Shown in pieces: positions 45,306 to 53,219 of a stretch of DNA of 64,000 bases (positions are counted from its first letter, which is position 1; every line of letters starts with the position of its first letter). The DNA comes from Bacillota bacterium (GTDB lineage Bacteria; Bacillota; Clostridia; Lachnospirales; Lachnospiraceae). Both the position numbers and the translations under genes were made by a program. The notes below the pieces were generated by a model. It saw nothing but the letters and a program-made list of their open reading frames with translations, searched no databases and was not told where the DNA came from. The stretch is taken from positions 434,001-498,000 of the forward strand of contig JAEXNR010000062.1 of NCBI GenBank assembly GCA_023439505.1, given 5' to 3'.

Positions 45306-46226
45306 CTACCAAATACAAGCAGTACTAAGGTTGATGTCGTCATAGGTTTTATAGAAATATTCGCAAGTATTCGTATTCATAAAGGCTGTATATTTGGTAT
45401 AATCATAGGTTTCACGCCCGGTAAGAACAGCGCCCTTAGGTATGGAAACACTTTCCATTATGTGAAAACATGCAGGAATGGCTTCCTTACTATCCTTGGG
45501 TGTCGGAATATGTGATTTTAGATAGGAGACTCTGACAAATCGTTCCGGAGAAGTGAAGCCTCCGGGCAGAGTTGTCGTACCTGCGGCTTGCCCGAAGGGA
45601 GTCAATGAGACTGTATTCCAATACGTTTCATCTGATTGGGTTGGAGAAGTCATCATATAATTCTTTAAATTCGTCATATGCCAGGGTAAATCCGGACTAT
45701 TGGACATGACACCCATGGGATTCTTTATAAAATCCAACCCATTGCCTGTAGATTCAATGGTGGCACATTCCCCGCTTCTGTCGGTGACAATCCAGTGTAA
45801 AGGAGCTATTGTCTTCGTAACGGGATCCGGCACACCTAATATGGTAATGGTATTTAATAAGGACGGCAATTCTCTTACAGAGGCACAATTACCAAGAATA
45901 TAATGAAGAAAATCAATGGACGTAATCTGATCTTTTGTCCCCGGTACAGAGGAGGTATCATATTGTGCGTAGCCTGCAAAATATAACGCAGCCGCGGCAA
46001 AGCCTTTTTCATTCACTCCATCAAAAAATCCAAACATTCCATCTGCTTCCTGGCCGAGTCCAATAATTCGATAGGTGTTCCTCACCGGGCGGTCATTCGC
46101 ACTGTTATGCCATATATAGGAACTGGGAACGATGTAGAGATTGGGAGTAATATCATAGGAGAAGTCCATGGTTCTGCCAAAAAATATCTCATCCGTTTCT
46201 GTTCGTAACGTCATTGCTGTACACAT
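45306..46226 (-). CDS. Linear amide C-N hydrolase (bile salt hydrolase / penicillin V acylase family)
   Basis: The 306-residue Ntn-hydrolase starts MCTAM, so removal of Met exposes catalytic Cys2. The other family residues are visible: Arg18 and Asp21 (FGRTMDF), Asn72 (VNEKG), Asn176 (SNSPDLPWH) and Arg229 (SPERFVR). No signal peptide is present. Members deconjugate bile salts or cleave penicillin V and N-acyl homoserine lactones. Sequence alone does not settle the substrate, but a gut bile salt hydrolase is plausible. AAAGGAAAG precedes the start. It is convergent with the EAL gene. Confidence 0.88.
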   Translation of the reverse strand: MCTAMTLRTETDEIFFGRTMDFSYDITPNLYIVPSSYIWHNSANDRPVRNTYRIIGLGQEADGMFGFFDGVNEKGFAAAALYFAGYAQYDTSSVPGTKDQITSIDFLHYILGNCASVRELPSLLNTITILGVPDPVTKTIAPLHWIVTDRSGECATIESTGNGLDFIKNPMGVMSNSPDLPWHMTNLKNYMMTSPTQSDETYWNTVSLTPFGQAAGTTTLPGGFTSPERFVRVSYLKSHIPTPKDSKEAIPACFHIMESVSIPKGAVLTGRETYDYTKYTAFMNTNTCEYFYKTYDDINLSTACIW

Positions 46227-46477
46227 GATTTCTTTCCTTTGATTTGGTTTCTATAATATATGTAAATGAAATACTAATGTGCAGGTGATCTGATACCTGT
46301 TCTTTTTTGTGTTATAAAATCCCTTCGAAGTGTTATCCATAAAATTCAAGTGTTCCCTTCTTATTATATGGATTGTCGTAAATTGCGATATCTTCTTATG
46401 AAAAATCTGTACTTCTATTGACTTTGACAGAAGTTCATCGTTAACTACTTCATAAAAGAAAAGAAAGGTGACACATA

Positions 46478-47140
46478 ATGACTATTTTTACTGATTTAAA
46501 CTGTTTTACTGGAAGGGACGCGACAAGAGATTTACGGAAATCGTTTACAGAGCTTTTGGATCAAATCAAATTGCTGAAACTGGAGTTAGGAGAACATGCT
46601 TATCTGATGGATTGTTATTTTTCATGCATCCTTGAAGCAACCAGTAAACTCCGGGAATTTACCACTATCTCAAATGGTTTGGATGACGCTATGGAACTCA
46701 GAGGAATTTGCCGCAGCATAATATCGGGAAGCGGACACTATTCAGAACATCCGTTTTACATACATGCGCAGAACTATATAAATGCTATGACCTGTCAATT
46801 TCATGAAGATAGTACAAAAGAGGCTTATTGCGTCATTGAATTATTCCATGATTATCTTGAGTATAAGGTGAATTTATTCATTCGACAACAGGAGCAGGTG
46901 CTATATTCAGATAGTGATATTCCTAAAATCAAAGAAATGTTTTATAAAATCTGTGACATTTTAGGTGATACAGAACAGATGATGAATATAAACAGACTTT
47001 TTTGTCAGCGATTTTTTACTGTTACCCCTACAGATGGCTTTATACAGGGCTTAACCTCTGATCTGATCTACAGCATGATCGAAAGAGATATGGAAAGCTC
47101 CTGGCAGGTCTTTCAATTCATTCTTGATCAAAAGGACTGA
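46478..47140 (+). CDS. Unrecognised 220-residue helical protein
   Basis: I do not recognise a family. The product is soluble, largely helical and contains several scattered Cys and His residues without a metal motif. A good GAAAGGTG ribosome binding site and TTGACT/TTGACA-like elements about 50 bp upstream support expression. It stands alone between the amide hydrolase (divergent) and the XRE regulator (convergent). Real coding is likely because the frame is long and lacks competing frames. Confidence 0.6.
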   Translation: MTIFTDLNCFTGRDATRDLRKSFTELLDQIKLLKLELGEHAYLMDCYFSCILEATSKLREFTTISNGLDDAMELRGICRSIISGSGHYSEHPFYIHAQNYINAMTCQFHEDSTKEAYCVIELFHDYLEYKVNLFIRQQEQVLYSDSDIPKIKEMFYKICDILGDTEQMMNINRLFCQRFFTVTPTDGFIQGLTSDLIYSMIERDMESSWQVFQFILDQKD

Positions 47141-47199
47141 GCCTAGATACCAACTGAAATATCCCGTATTGACAGAGATTATGTGGGCACAGGGATACA

Positions 47200-47544
47200 T
47201 CAGAGCTCGTAATTTTTTCTGACGGAAGTCTTCAAATGCTTTATGGTATCCGCAATGACACGCAACTCCTTTTCAGTACAATCGTTGAGAAGTTCCGAGA
47301 TTTCATTTTGATAAACAATCTGTGATTTATATAAGTTATCGCAGAGAAGTTCATCTGCTGATATATTCAGTGAATTCAATATTGCAATAAACATTTTAAG
47401 ACTGGGAATCGTATTGCCGGTCTCTATATGACTGATGTGGGTAGTACCTGCCTCAACCATTTCAGCCAGTTTTTCCTGGGTGATGCCAAGTTTTTGCCGC
47501 GCTGCACGAATTCGTTGTCCGATTTCCAGATAATTTACATTCAT
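47200..47544 (-). CDS. XRE-family regulator
   Basis: The 114-residue protein has an N-terminal Cro/C1 helix-turn-helix (IGQRIRAARQKLGITQEKLAEMVEAGTTHISHIETGNTIPSLKMFIAILNSLNISADELL) and a short C-terminal helical tail. AAGGAG supports the ATG at 47544 rather than one 75 bp upstream. It is divergent from the HD-GYP gene; repeated CATACATACATA / TATGTATTGTATG sequences between them may be its operators. Confidence 0.9.
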   Translation of the reverse strand: MNVNYLEIGQRIRAARQKLGITQEKLAEMVEAGTTHISHIETGNTIPSLKMFIAILNSLNISADELLCDNLYKSQIVYQNEISELLNDCTEKELRVIADTIKHLKTSVRKNYEL

Positions 47545-47636
47545 TCGTTCTTCTCCTTGTGTCCAATTGTTCTTCCGGTTAACCCGCATTACATACATAC
47601 ATAATATAATAGAAATCACAAACTATTTTGTATGTA

Positions 47637-47665
47637 TTGTATGTGTAATCGGATTATGTTATAAT
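47637..47665 (+). promoter_or_regulatory. Promoter of the HD-GYP gene
   Basis: TTGTAT (47637-47642), a 17-bp spacer and TATAAT (47660-47665). The -35 overlaps TATGTATTGTATG, which is an imperfect inverted copy of CATACATACATA near 47591-47602. The 5' untranslated region would be about 145 nt. Confidence 0.6.
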
Positions 47666-47816
47666 GATCTGAATAGGCAATTAGACCAATAAGAGATAGT
47701 AAATGAGCAAAATTTCCTAATTATTCCCTTTGTAAAGAGGTGACTATGGCTATACAAGGGGAGAAAAGGATAGGCTTGAGGATTAATATTTTACGAATGA
47801 TAAGGAGGTAATTATC

Positions 47817-48626
47817 ATATCAAAAATTTATCTTAGCAATGATATATATGATAAAAATGGTATCCTGCTTCTATCAAAGGGTCATGAGGTTTCAGCGCAA
47901 ATGCTGCAGAAACTAGAAGAAATGAATATTTTTATGAAGTCTGAAGGGGATAAGAAAAGTAAGAAAGAAACACCGGATGAGTACAGGATCAAAGAAAGCA
48001 AAGATCAGATTAAAGAAACACTTGGAATTAATAATATCAAACTGTTGGATACATCCTCCAAAATACTAAATGAAATATTGTTTGAATCAAAGGAGAAGCT
48101 GTGGTGGATCTATGTGAGCACCTTAAGTAATTACATCGACTGGCTTTATACCCACTCTATCAATGTTGCATTGATTTCGGTTATGCTGGGAAAGGCACTT
48201 CATATGGAGGACGGGCTGCAGGATCTGGCCATCGGAAGTTTCTTTCATGATATCGGTAAATTGATGATACCCAAAAACATCATACAGAAAAAAGGAAGTC
48301 TGACCGAAGAGGAGATGTTTTATATCAGGCAGCATTGTGACCTTGGAATCAGTATGGTAAGTGACTTTCGATTCAGCAGACGAAGTAAAGACATCATTCA
48401 TCAGCATCATGAAAGACTGGATGGCAGCGGTTATCCTTTGGGATTAAAAAGTGAGCAGATTCCGCTGCACACCAGAATTGTAATGATAGCGGATATTTTG
48501 GATGCAATCACCGCATACAGGCCCTATAAGGAGCCGGAACAGATCGAAATCGCATTACAGGAGCTGCAGGGTGAGCCGCAAAAATATCCGCAAGAGATCA
48601 TAAATACCTTCAAAGAGTTCCTATAA
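47817..48626 (+). CDS. HD-GYP domain protein with an apparent AUA start codon
   Basis: The HD-GYP core is complete: HSINVALISVMLG, FFHDIGKLMIP, and HQHHERLDGSGYPLGL followed by RIVMIADILDAITAYRPY. It is probably a c-di-GMP phosphodiesterase. Open frame and family-like residues (SKIYLSNDIYDKNGILLLSKG) extend upstream of the first ATG (47901) to 47817, 8 bp after AAGGAGG. The codon there is ATA, with ATT and ATC just before. So translation begins at a non-canonical codon, or the original ATG has mutated to ATA and only a shorter protein from 47901 (241 residues, no ribosome binding site) is made. The full form would be 269 residues. Confidence 0.82.
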   Translation: MSKIYLSNDIYDKNGILLLSKGHEVSAQMLQKLEEMNIFMKSEGDKKSKKETPDEYRIKESKDQIKETLGINNIKLLDTSSKILNEILFESKEKLWWIYVSTLSNYIDWLYTHSINVALISVMLGKALHMEDGLQDLAIGSFFHDIGKLMIPKNIIQKKGSLTEEEMFYIRQHCDLGISMVSDFRFSRRSKDIIHQHHERLDGSGYPLGLKSEQIPLHTRIVMIADILDAITAYRPYKEPEQIEIALQELQGEPQKYPQEIINTFKEFL

Positions 48627-48758
48627 TTACGGTATTATTTTACATAAAATTTATAACAAGGGAAAGGGCTTGCCACTTCCTCTTGTTTCTGGAATTATAT
48701 TCTGGCCCTCCGCCAAGTCATTCTATTCAGAATGATCATAATCATAAATAAACATGTT

Positions 48759-48928
48759 TGTGAATTAGTATTTCATAATTCACACTAACGTCCATGCGTG
48801 CTACTTGCTCGCACGCATAAATTCAACGTGTGAATTAGTATTTCATAATTCACACTAACGTCCATGCGTGCTACTTGCTCGCACGCATAAATTCAACGTG
48901 TGAATTAGTATTTCATAATTCACACTAC
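48759..48928. repeat. 70-bp tandem repeat with nested hairpins (two units plus a partial third)
   Basis: The sequence from 48761 repeats at 48831 and again at 48901 with a period of exactly 70 bp and no visible differences between the first two units. Each unit begins with a 10-bp stem (GTGTGAATTA / TAATTCACAC, 8-nt loop) and contains a second hairpin (ATGCGTGC / GCACGCAT). The third copy stops after the first hairpin, which abuts the lyase stop codon. Together with the weak hairpin at 48660-48695 this fills the gap after the HD-GYP gene. Confidence 0.9.
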
Positions 48929-50499
48929 TATAGTACAAGATGAAAGTCTGTTTCAATCAGTTCTGTCAATTTATTTGAAGTAACAAGGTGATAAAAAACT
49001 TCCATATCCTCATAGAGATATCTGTCCTTTGTTACAAACGGAACATGGATACGGATCGCCTCCATCATTTTAGCAGAAATGGGTGACGGCGACAGTCCGG
49101 TGGAATCAATGGTTAACTCCAAGGCCTGAGCGGTGCACATAAGCAGAATACCGGTCATTTGCAGTAACTTCTTTGCGGACTGATTGGACTTATAGCCGGC
49201 ATGATATGCCATGGAAACAGGATCTTCCTGACCGGCGCAGGTGGTGATGCTGTCAACACTGGCAGGGACGGCAAGAAGCTTTAATTCACTTTGCAGAGCA
49301 GCCTGGGTATACTGGGGAATCATAAACCCACTGTTTAAACCCGGATTGGTAACAAGGAAGGGTGGCAGCCCATTACTGATATGGTGGTTTACAAGCCGGT
49401 CAGTGCAGCGCTCTACAAAGTTACCGAGATTTGCATAAGCAATGGAGAGCATATCACAGTGGGTGCCGATGTAGGAGCCGTCAAAGTTGCCTGTCATATA
49501 GACGCTCTTGTCATCTTCCTCCTCAGGAAGTATGACCGGATTGTCTGAAATAGATTGCATTTCGTCTATGATTGTGGTGTAACTTTCCTTTATTAACTGC
49601 AAACAGGAACCAAGTACCTGTGGTATTGTGCGAAGGAGACAGGGATCCTGCACCTTTTCCTCCCGGTAGGCAAGGCAGATTGCACTGCCCTTTAACAGGC
49701 TGCGCATATGCTCAGCAACGATTTGCTGGGATAAGTGGCGCTTTAAGCGGTGTACCTGCGGGTCATATGCTTTGGTGGTTCCTTTTAATGCCTCGAAAGA
49801 CATGGCAGCGGCAATCTGAATATTCTTATATGCTGTAATACCATGAAACAGGGATAGGAGAGAGAAGGCTGTGGCTGAGGTGGTTCCGCTGATCAGGGAA
49901 AGACCTTCCTTACAGCCTAATGTGATAGGAGTCAGATGATGCTTTTCCAATACCTGTGCGGCAGGAATTTTCTGATTTTCTTCCAGGAAGAACCCATCTC
50001 CGATGAGCGTGAGACAGATATGGGCTTCCACTGCCAGATAACCTACAGAGCCATTTCCGGGGGCAAAGGGATATAAATCTTGATTTAGGATGGCGCAGAG
50101 CAGTAATATGGTATCTAATTTAATTCCCGAGTTTCCTTTTCCTGTATTTAAGATAATCATCAGGATAATGGCACGGACTTCCTCCAAAGCCAAAGGTTCC
50201 CCAACAGAACAAGCATGGGAACGGAGAATGTTATTCTGCAAAAGAACTGCATCCTCAGGAGAAATTACATATTTTACGTTATCCCCAAAGCCGGTAGTAA
50301 CGCCGTAGATTGCACTGCCCTTTGATAAAAATGCTTCAATAAGGCTGCGACACCGAACGATCCGTTGCTCATATTCCTGTGAGAGACGGATTTTGGCATG
50401 ATATTTGACAATGGCAATAAACTCTTCCAAAGTTAAATTGCCGTCTATAAGAGTGACTTCTTTGATGGAATGGATTTGCTGTAATAAGATATCATCCAT
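48928..50499 (-). CDS. MIO-less aromatic amino acid lyase family protein 1 (ergothionase-like candidate)
   Basis: The 523-residue protein has the histidine/phenylalanine ammonia-lyase fold: YGVTTGFG with catalytic-loop Tyr65, NNILRSHACSVGEPL, GCKEGLSLISGTT, VQDPCLLRTIPQ and DSITTCAGQEDPVSM. Canonical enzymes have GSVG-ASG-DLAPLAH, where Ala-Ser-Gly cyclises to the MIO electrophile. Here residues 150-160 read GSVGYLAVEAH, so exactly those three residues are deleted. The active-site Tyr of QDxYSLR is Cys. MIO-free members are known from ergothionase, where trimethylamine is a good leaving group. Histidine deamination is therefore unlikely. The ATG at 50499 follows AAAGGAG. It is the last gene after the Fe-S gene and the OpuC-type lipoprotein gene. 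Confidence 0.85.
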   Translation of the reverse strand: MDDILLQQIHSIKEVTLIDGNLTLEEFIAIVKYHAKIRLSQEYEQRIVRCRSLIEAFLSKGSAIYGVTTGFGDNVKYVISPEDAVLLQNNILRSHACSVGEPLALEEVRAIILMIILNTGKGNSGIKLDTILLLCAILNQDLYPFAPGNGSVGYLAVEAHICLTLIGDGFFLEENQKIPAAQVLEKHHLTPITLGCKEGLSLISGTTSATAFSLLSLFHGITAYKNIQIAAAMSFEALKGTTKAYDPQVHRLKRHLSQQIVAEHMRSLLKGSAICLAYREEKVQDPCLLRTIPQVLGSCLQLIKESYTTIIDEMQSISDNPVILPEEEDDKSVYMTGNFDGSYIGTHCDMLSIAYANLGNFVERCTDRLVNHHISNGLPPFLVTNPGLNSGFMIPQYTQAALQSELKLLAVPASVDSITTCAGQEDPVSMAYHAGYKSNQSAKKLLQMTGILLMCTAQALELTIDSTGLSPSPISAKMMEAIRIHVPFVTKDRYLYEDMEVFYHLVTSNKLTELIETDFHLVL

Positions 50500-50513
50500 G
50501 GAGCATTCTCCTT

Positions 50514-51422
50514 TTATCGAGGGATTAATTTGATGGCTGATTTGGGACACTTACTGATACATACACCGCATCCGATGCATTGTTTTGCCTGAAAGGAAAC
50601 GGTTTTTCCTTCTTTTACAAATGCACCCATGGGACAGCGCTTTGTGCAAATCCCACAGTGAATACAGGCAGTTTCCTCCCAGGAGACAATTTTAGTACTG
50701 ATCGGCCATGTTCCTATTGTATCACAAAGCACAGCTGCCCGATACTCAAAACAACAATCTGTACAGCAGTTACAGATTCCGTAATTCTCCAGAGTATGGA
50801 TGAGTCCTTCCTGATGGCATTCGTTCACCAGTGCGATGGTTTCATCTTTGGTAATTAACCTTGCATGACCCCTGTGGAAAGATGTGTTCTGCTCTCCCGA
50901 AAAACCGATACAGGTCTCCAGGGTATGGTTGCAATTACCAAAGATACTTCTGCAATCGCATTTGGTCAGATAAAATCCACCTTCATGCTGTTCTATGAAT
51001 TGGATTGTTTCCTCCAGCGTAGCAACTCTGTCCGGTCGTTGATTGCTTTCCCAGAGAGGTTTTGTTTTCTTTATAAAGGACTGGAGATACCAGTTGCCAA
51101 GAGAATTCCTTAGCTCCGGATCCAGATTGCTCCATAGGTCGTTTTCAAATTGACAGAAGGTTCCGAGTCTGGCATAGAAGGATCCGAGCTGATAATAAGG
51201 TCCCTCAGAGATATTGATGATGTTTCTTTGGTAGGCACTTGTTAACAGATTCCGGGCTTCTTCCTCGGAAATCGAGAAAGCTCTGCTTACTTCCACGAAG
51301 GAGAAGGCTTCCCCCGGTTGAAAGGAGCATATTAACTGCTGTTCCTGTTCTCTGAGGATGATTGGAATGATAGGGGAAGCACATTCGGGGATGTGAAAGT
51401 GTTGGGATAAGATATGATTCAT
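50514..51422 (-). CDS. Two-[4Fe-4S] ferredoxin-type protein with winged-helix-like N terminus
   Basis: The 302-residue protein ends in two [4Fe-4S] motifs (CIHCGICTKRCP and CIGCGVCISKCPKSA). It carries further Cys clusters in the middle (CDCRSIFGNCNHTLETC and CNCCTDCC), and its first 90 residues look like a winged helix (VSRAFSISEEEARNLLTSAY). It lies 14 bp before lyase 1 in the same operon, so it may shuttle electrons for a step beyond the lyase, such as reduction of the urocanate-like product. That role is inferred. A GGAGG site precedes the start. Confidence 0.82.
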   Translation of the reverse strand: MNHILSQHFHIPECASPIIPIILREQEQQLICSFQPGEAFSFVEVSRAFSISEEEARNLLTSAYQRNIINISEGPYYQLGSFYARLGTFCQFENDLWSNLDPELRNSLGNWYLQSFIKKTKPLWESNQRPDRVATLEETIQFIEQHEGGFYLTKCDCRSIFGNCNHTLETCIGFSGEQNTSFHRGHARLITKDETIALVNECHQEGLIHTLENYGICNCCTDCCFEYRAAVLCDTIGTWPISTKIVSWEETACIHCGICTKRCPMGAFVKEGKTVSFQAKQCIGCGVCISKCPKSAIKLIPR

Positions 51423-51461
51423 GATGGTACCTCCTTTGGATGTTTGCCTGACTATAAAGAA

Positions 51462-51500
51462 ATACGAAGAAGGTCTCCGGCTTGGTTACCTTCTTCGTAT
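51462..51500 (-). terminator. Hairpin between the binding-protein gene and the Fe-S gene
   Basis: ATACGAAGAAGGT (51462-51474) pairs with ACCTTCTTCGTAT (51488-51500), 13 bp. On the minus strand it is followed by TTCTTTATAG, a weak T-rich tail, so it may partly terminate the lipoprotein transcript and lower expression of the two downstream genes. Confidence 0.6.
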
Positions 51501-51607
51501 GTTTGGTTTTGACAGAGGAACCGGAATGCCAATTCCTTTTGTTCCTGATAATGAAACAGTTTGCCGGTTCCCCGGCTTATGAAGGAAGATTTCTTCCCGG
51601 ATATTCC

Positions 51608-52528
51608 CTATTTTATGGAATCTTTGATGGTAGCGAAGTAATCTGCTGCAACATCACTATAATCTTCACCGTCTACGTCAACCTTTGCATTCATTCCGGT
51701 GACATTTTCATCGGTGAAGGTTGCGGTTACCTTATTCACAATGGCCTCAACTTCCGGATGAGCCTTTATCGCATCATTTCTCATAATAGGAGTGAGATAG
51801 TAGGGGGGCCAGCACTGCTTATCATCCTTTAATACCTTAAAGTCTCCGCCAGCCAGGCTGCCTTCCGTTGTGTATACACTGAAAACATCAACTTCACCAT
51901 TCTTAGCAGCGGTAAAGGAAAGGGTATGATCCATGGTCAGGGTATCTTTAAAATCGACCTTGCCATATACCTCCATTAAACGGTTATAGATATCAGGCTG
52001 TTCGTAAAACTCGCCATTACCCGCAAGAACCAATTGATCAGCAACAGCCCATGCGTCTGAGAAGGTTTCCAGACTGTATTTCTGAGCGGCAGCAGTAGAG
52101 ACAGCAAGTCCTTCCGCATCATTTACATTGGAATGATCGAACCAGGTAATATCAAATTTCTCTGCATACCCTTTTTTTACTTCCTGATAGCATTCTTCCG
52201 GATCGTAAATCGGCTCGGCACCCAGACGGCTGATTAAACCGGTACCTGTATATTCAGGATAAAAATCAATTTCATTATTCATAATGGAATCATGAATAAT
52301 GGAGGAACCAAGCTGCAGCTTTCTCTCTACAGGTACGCCGGCAGCTTCCAAAGCCAGGGCATAAATCTCGGCGATGATAATGGATTCGGTGAAATCCTTG
52401 GAACCGATGACAACCGGTTCACTGCTGGTACCAGGGGACTTGGTGTCAGATCCTTTACACGCGGTCAGTGTAAGGGTCGAGATGATAAGCGTTAAAGCCA
52501 GAAATAATGTTAAAGCTCTTTTTTTCAT
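51608..52528 (-). CDS. OpuC/EgtU-type quaternary-amine binding lipoprotein
   Basis: The 306-residue protein has a lipoprotein signal (lipobox LTAC, Cys24) and an OpuAC/ProX-type binding domain (VVIGSKDFTESIIIAEIYALALEAAGV, YPEYTGTGL, FDITWFDHSNVNDAEGLAVS). The family binds glycine betaine, choline, carnitine and, in the EgtU subgroup, ergothioneine. Next to MIO-less lyases a histidine-betaine ligand is attractive but unproven. The cognate permease may be the OpuC-type gene that begins at the right edge of the window. GGGAGG supports the ATG at 52528. Confidence 0.88.
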   Translation of the reverse strand: MKKRALTLFLALTLIISTLTLTACKGSDTKSPGTSSEPVVIGSKDFTESIIIAEIYALALEAAGVPVERKLQLGSSIIHDSIMNNEIDFYPEYTGTGLISRLGAEPIYDPEECYQEVKKGYAEKFDITWFDHSNVNDAEGLAVSTAAAQKYSLETFSDAWAVADQLVLAGNGEFYEQPDIYNRLMEVYGKVDFKDTLTMDHTLSFTAAKNGEVDVFSVYTTEGSLAGGDFKVLKDDKQCWPPYYLTPIMRNDAIKAHPEVEAIVNKVTATFTDENVTGMNAKVDVDGEDYSDVAADYFATIKDSIK

Positions 52529-52560
52529 AATTTTTTCCTCCCATTTTTTGATAATAAAAT

Positions 52561-52594
52561 AAGCCGGACGCCAGAATATTCTGGGACACGGCTT
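52561..52594 (-). promoter_or_regulatory. Structured leader of the binding-protein mRNA
   Basis: AAGCCG...CGGCTT encloses the perfect palindrome CCAGAATATTCTGG with small internal loops (TGTC/CGTC), giving one 34-nt hairpin. On the minus strand ATTTTATTATC follows, resembling a weak terminator 33 bp before the start codon. Confidence 0.55.
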
Positions 52595-52673
52595 TGTGAA
52601 CAACAATAAAATATGTTGATGTAGTTATAACACAGGAATGTCAAAAAATCGTTGAATGAGATTTCTGAGTTTT

Positions 52674-52702
52674 TTGACTGTTTTTTGACAGTATCATATT
52701 AT
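52674..52702 (+). promoter_or_regulatory. Promoter of the molybdenum hydroxylase operon
   Basis: TTGACT (52674-52679), a 17-bp spacer and TATTAT (52697-52702) lie 53 bp upstream of the first hydroxylase gene. A second TTGACA within the spacer lacks a matching -10. Confidence 0.6.
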
Positions 52703-52754
52703 GATGTGTTTAATAATCAAGATGCATTGCATAATGTGAAAGGTCTGGTGTTTT

Positions 52755-53219
52755 ATGAAATTAAATTGTACGATTAATGGACATCAAATCCAGCGGGAAG
52801 TAGAACCCAGAAAAAGACTTCTGGACTTTTTGCGGGAGGATATGGGTTTGACCGGAGCAAAGGAAGGCTGCGGGGAAGGGGAATGCGGCGCCTGTACTGT
52901 AATTATGGATGGAAAAGCCGTCACCTCCTGCACGGTATTTGCCGGTCAGATTATGAACCGTTCCATTATTACCATTGAAGGACTGGAGGAAAACGGGGAG
53001 CTGGATGAAATTCAAAATGCCTTTATCCGCAATGGTGCCATTCAATGCGGATTTTGTACTCCCGGAATGATCCTCTCTTGTAAAGCTTTGCTGATGCATC
53101 GTCCCAATCCGGACAAGGAGGAGATCCGACGTGCCATAGAAGGCAATCTATGCAGATGCACCGGTTATGATAAGATCATCCTTGCTGTGGAAGAGGTAGT
53201 AAGGGAGGGAAAACAATGA
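52755..53219 (+). CDS. Molybdenum hydroxylase, [2Fe-2S] subunit (XdhC-like)
   Basis: The 154-residue protein has the plant-type [2Fe-2S] motif CGEGECGACTVIMDGKAVTSC and the second cluster motif CGFCTPGM...GNLCRCTGY found in xanthine-oxidase-family small subunits. It passes electrons from the molybdenum centre to FAD. Its stop overlaps the next start (ATGA), so the two are translationally coupled. The substrate of the holoenzyme is discussed under the large subunit. Confidence 0.93.
   Translation: MKLNCTINGHQIQREVEPRKRLLDFLREDMGLTGAKEGCGEGECGACTVIMDGKAVTSCTVFAGQIMNRSIITIEGLEENGELDEIQNAFIRNGAIQCGFCTPGMILSCKALLMHRPNPDKEEIRRAIEGNLCRCTGYDKIILAVEEVVREGKQ

Noticed and set aside
48759..48928. Short CRISPR array
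   Set aside because: The repeated unit is 70 bp with no unique spacers, has internal hairpins, and there are no cas genes.
48928..50499. Annotation of lyase 1 as histidine ammonia-lyase (hutH)
   Set aside because: The Ala-Ser-Gly triad needed for MIO is deleted, so I kept only the family name.
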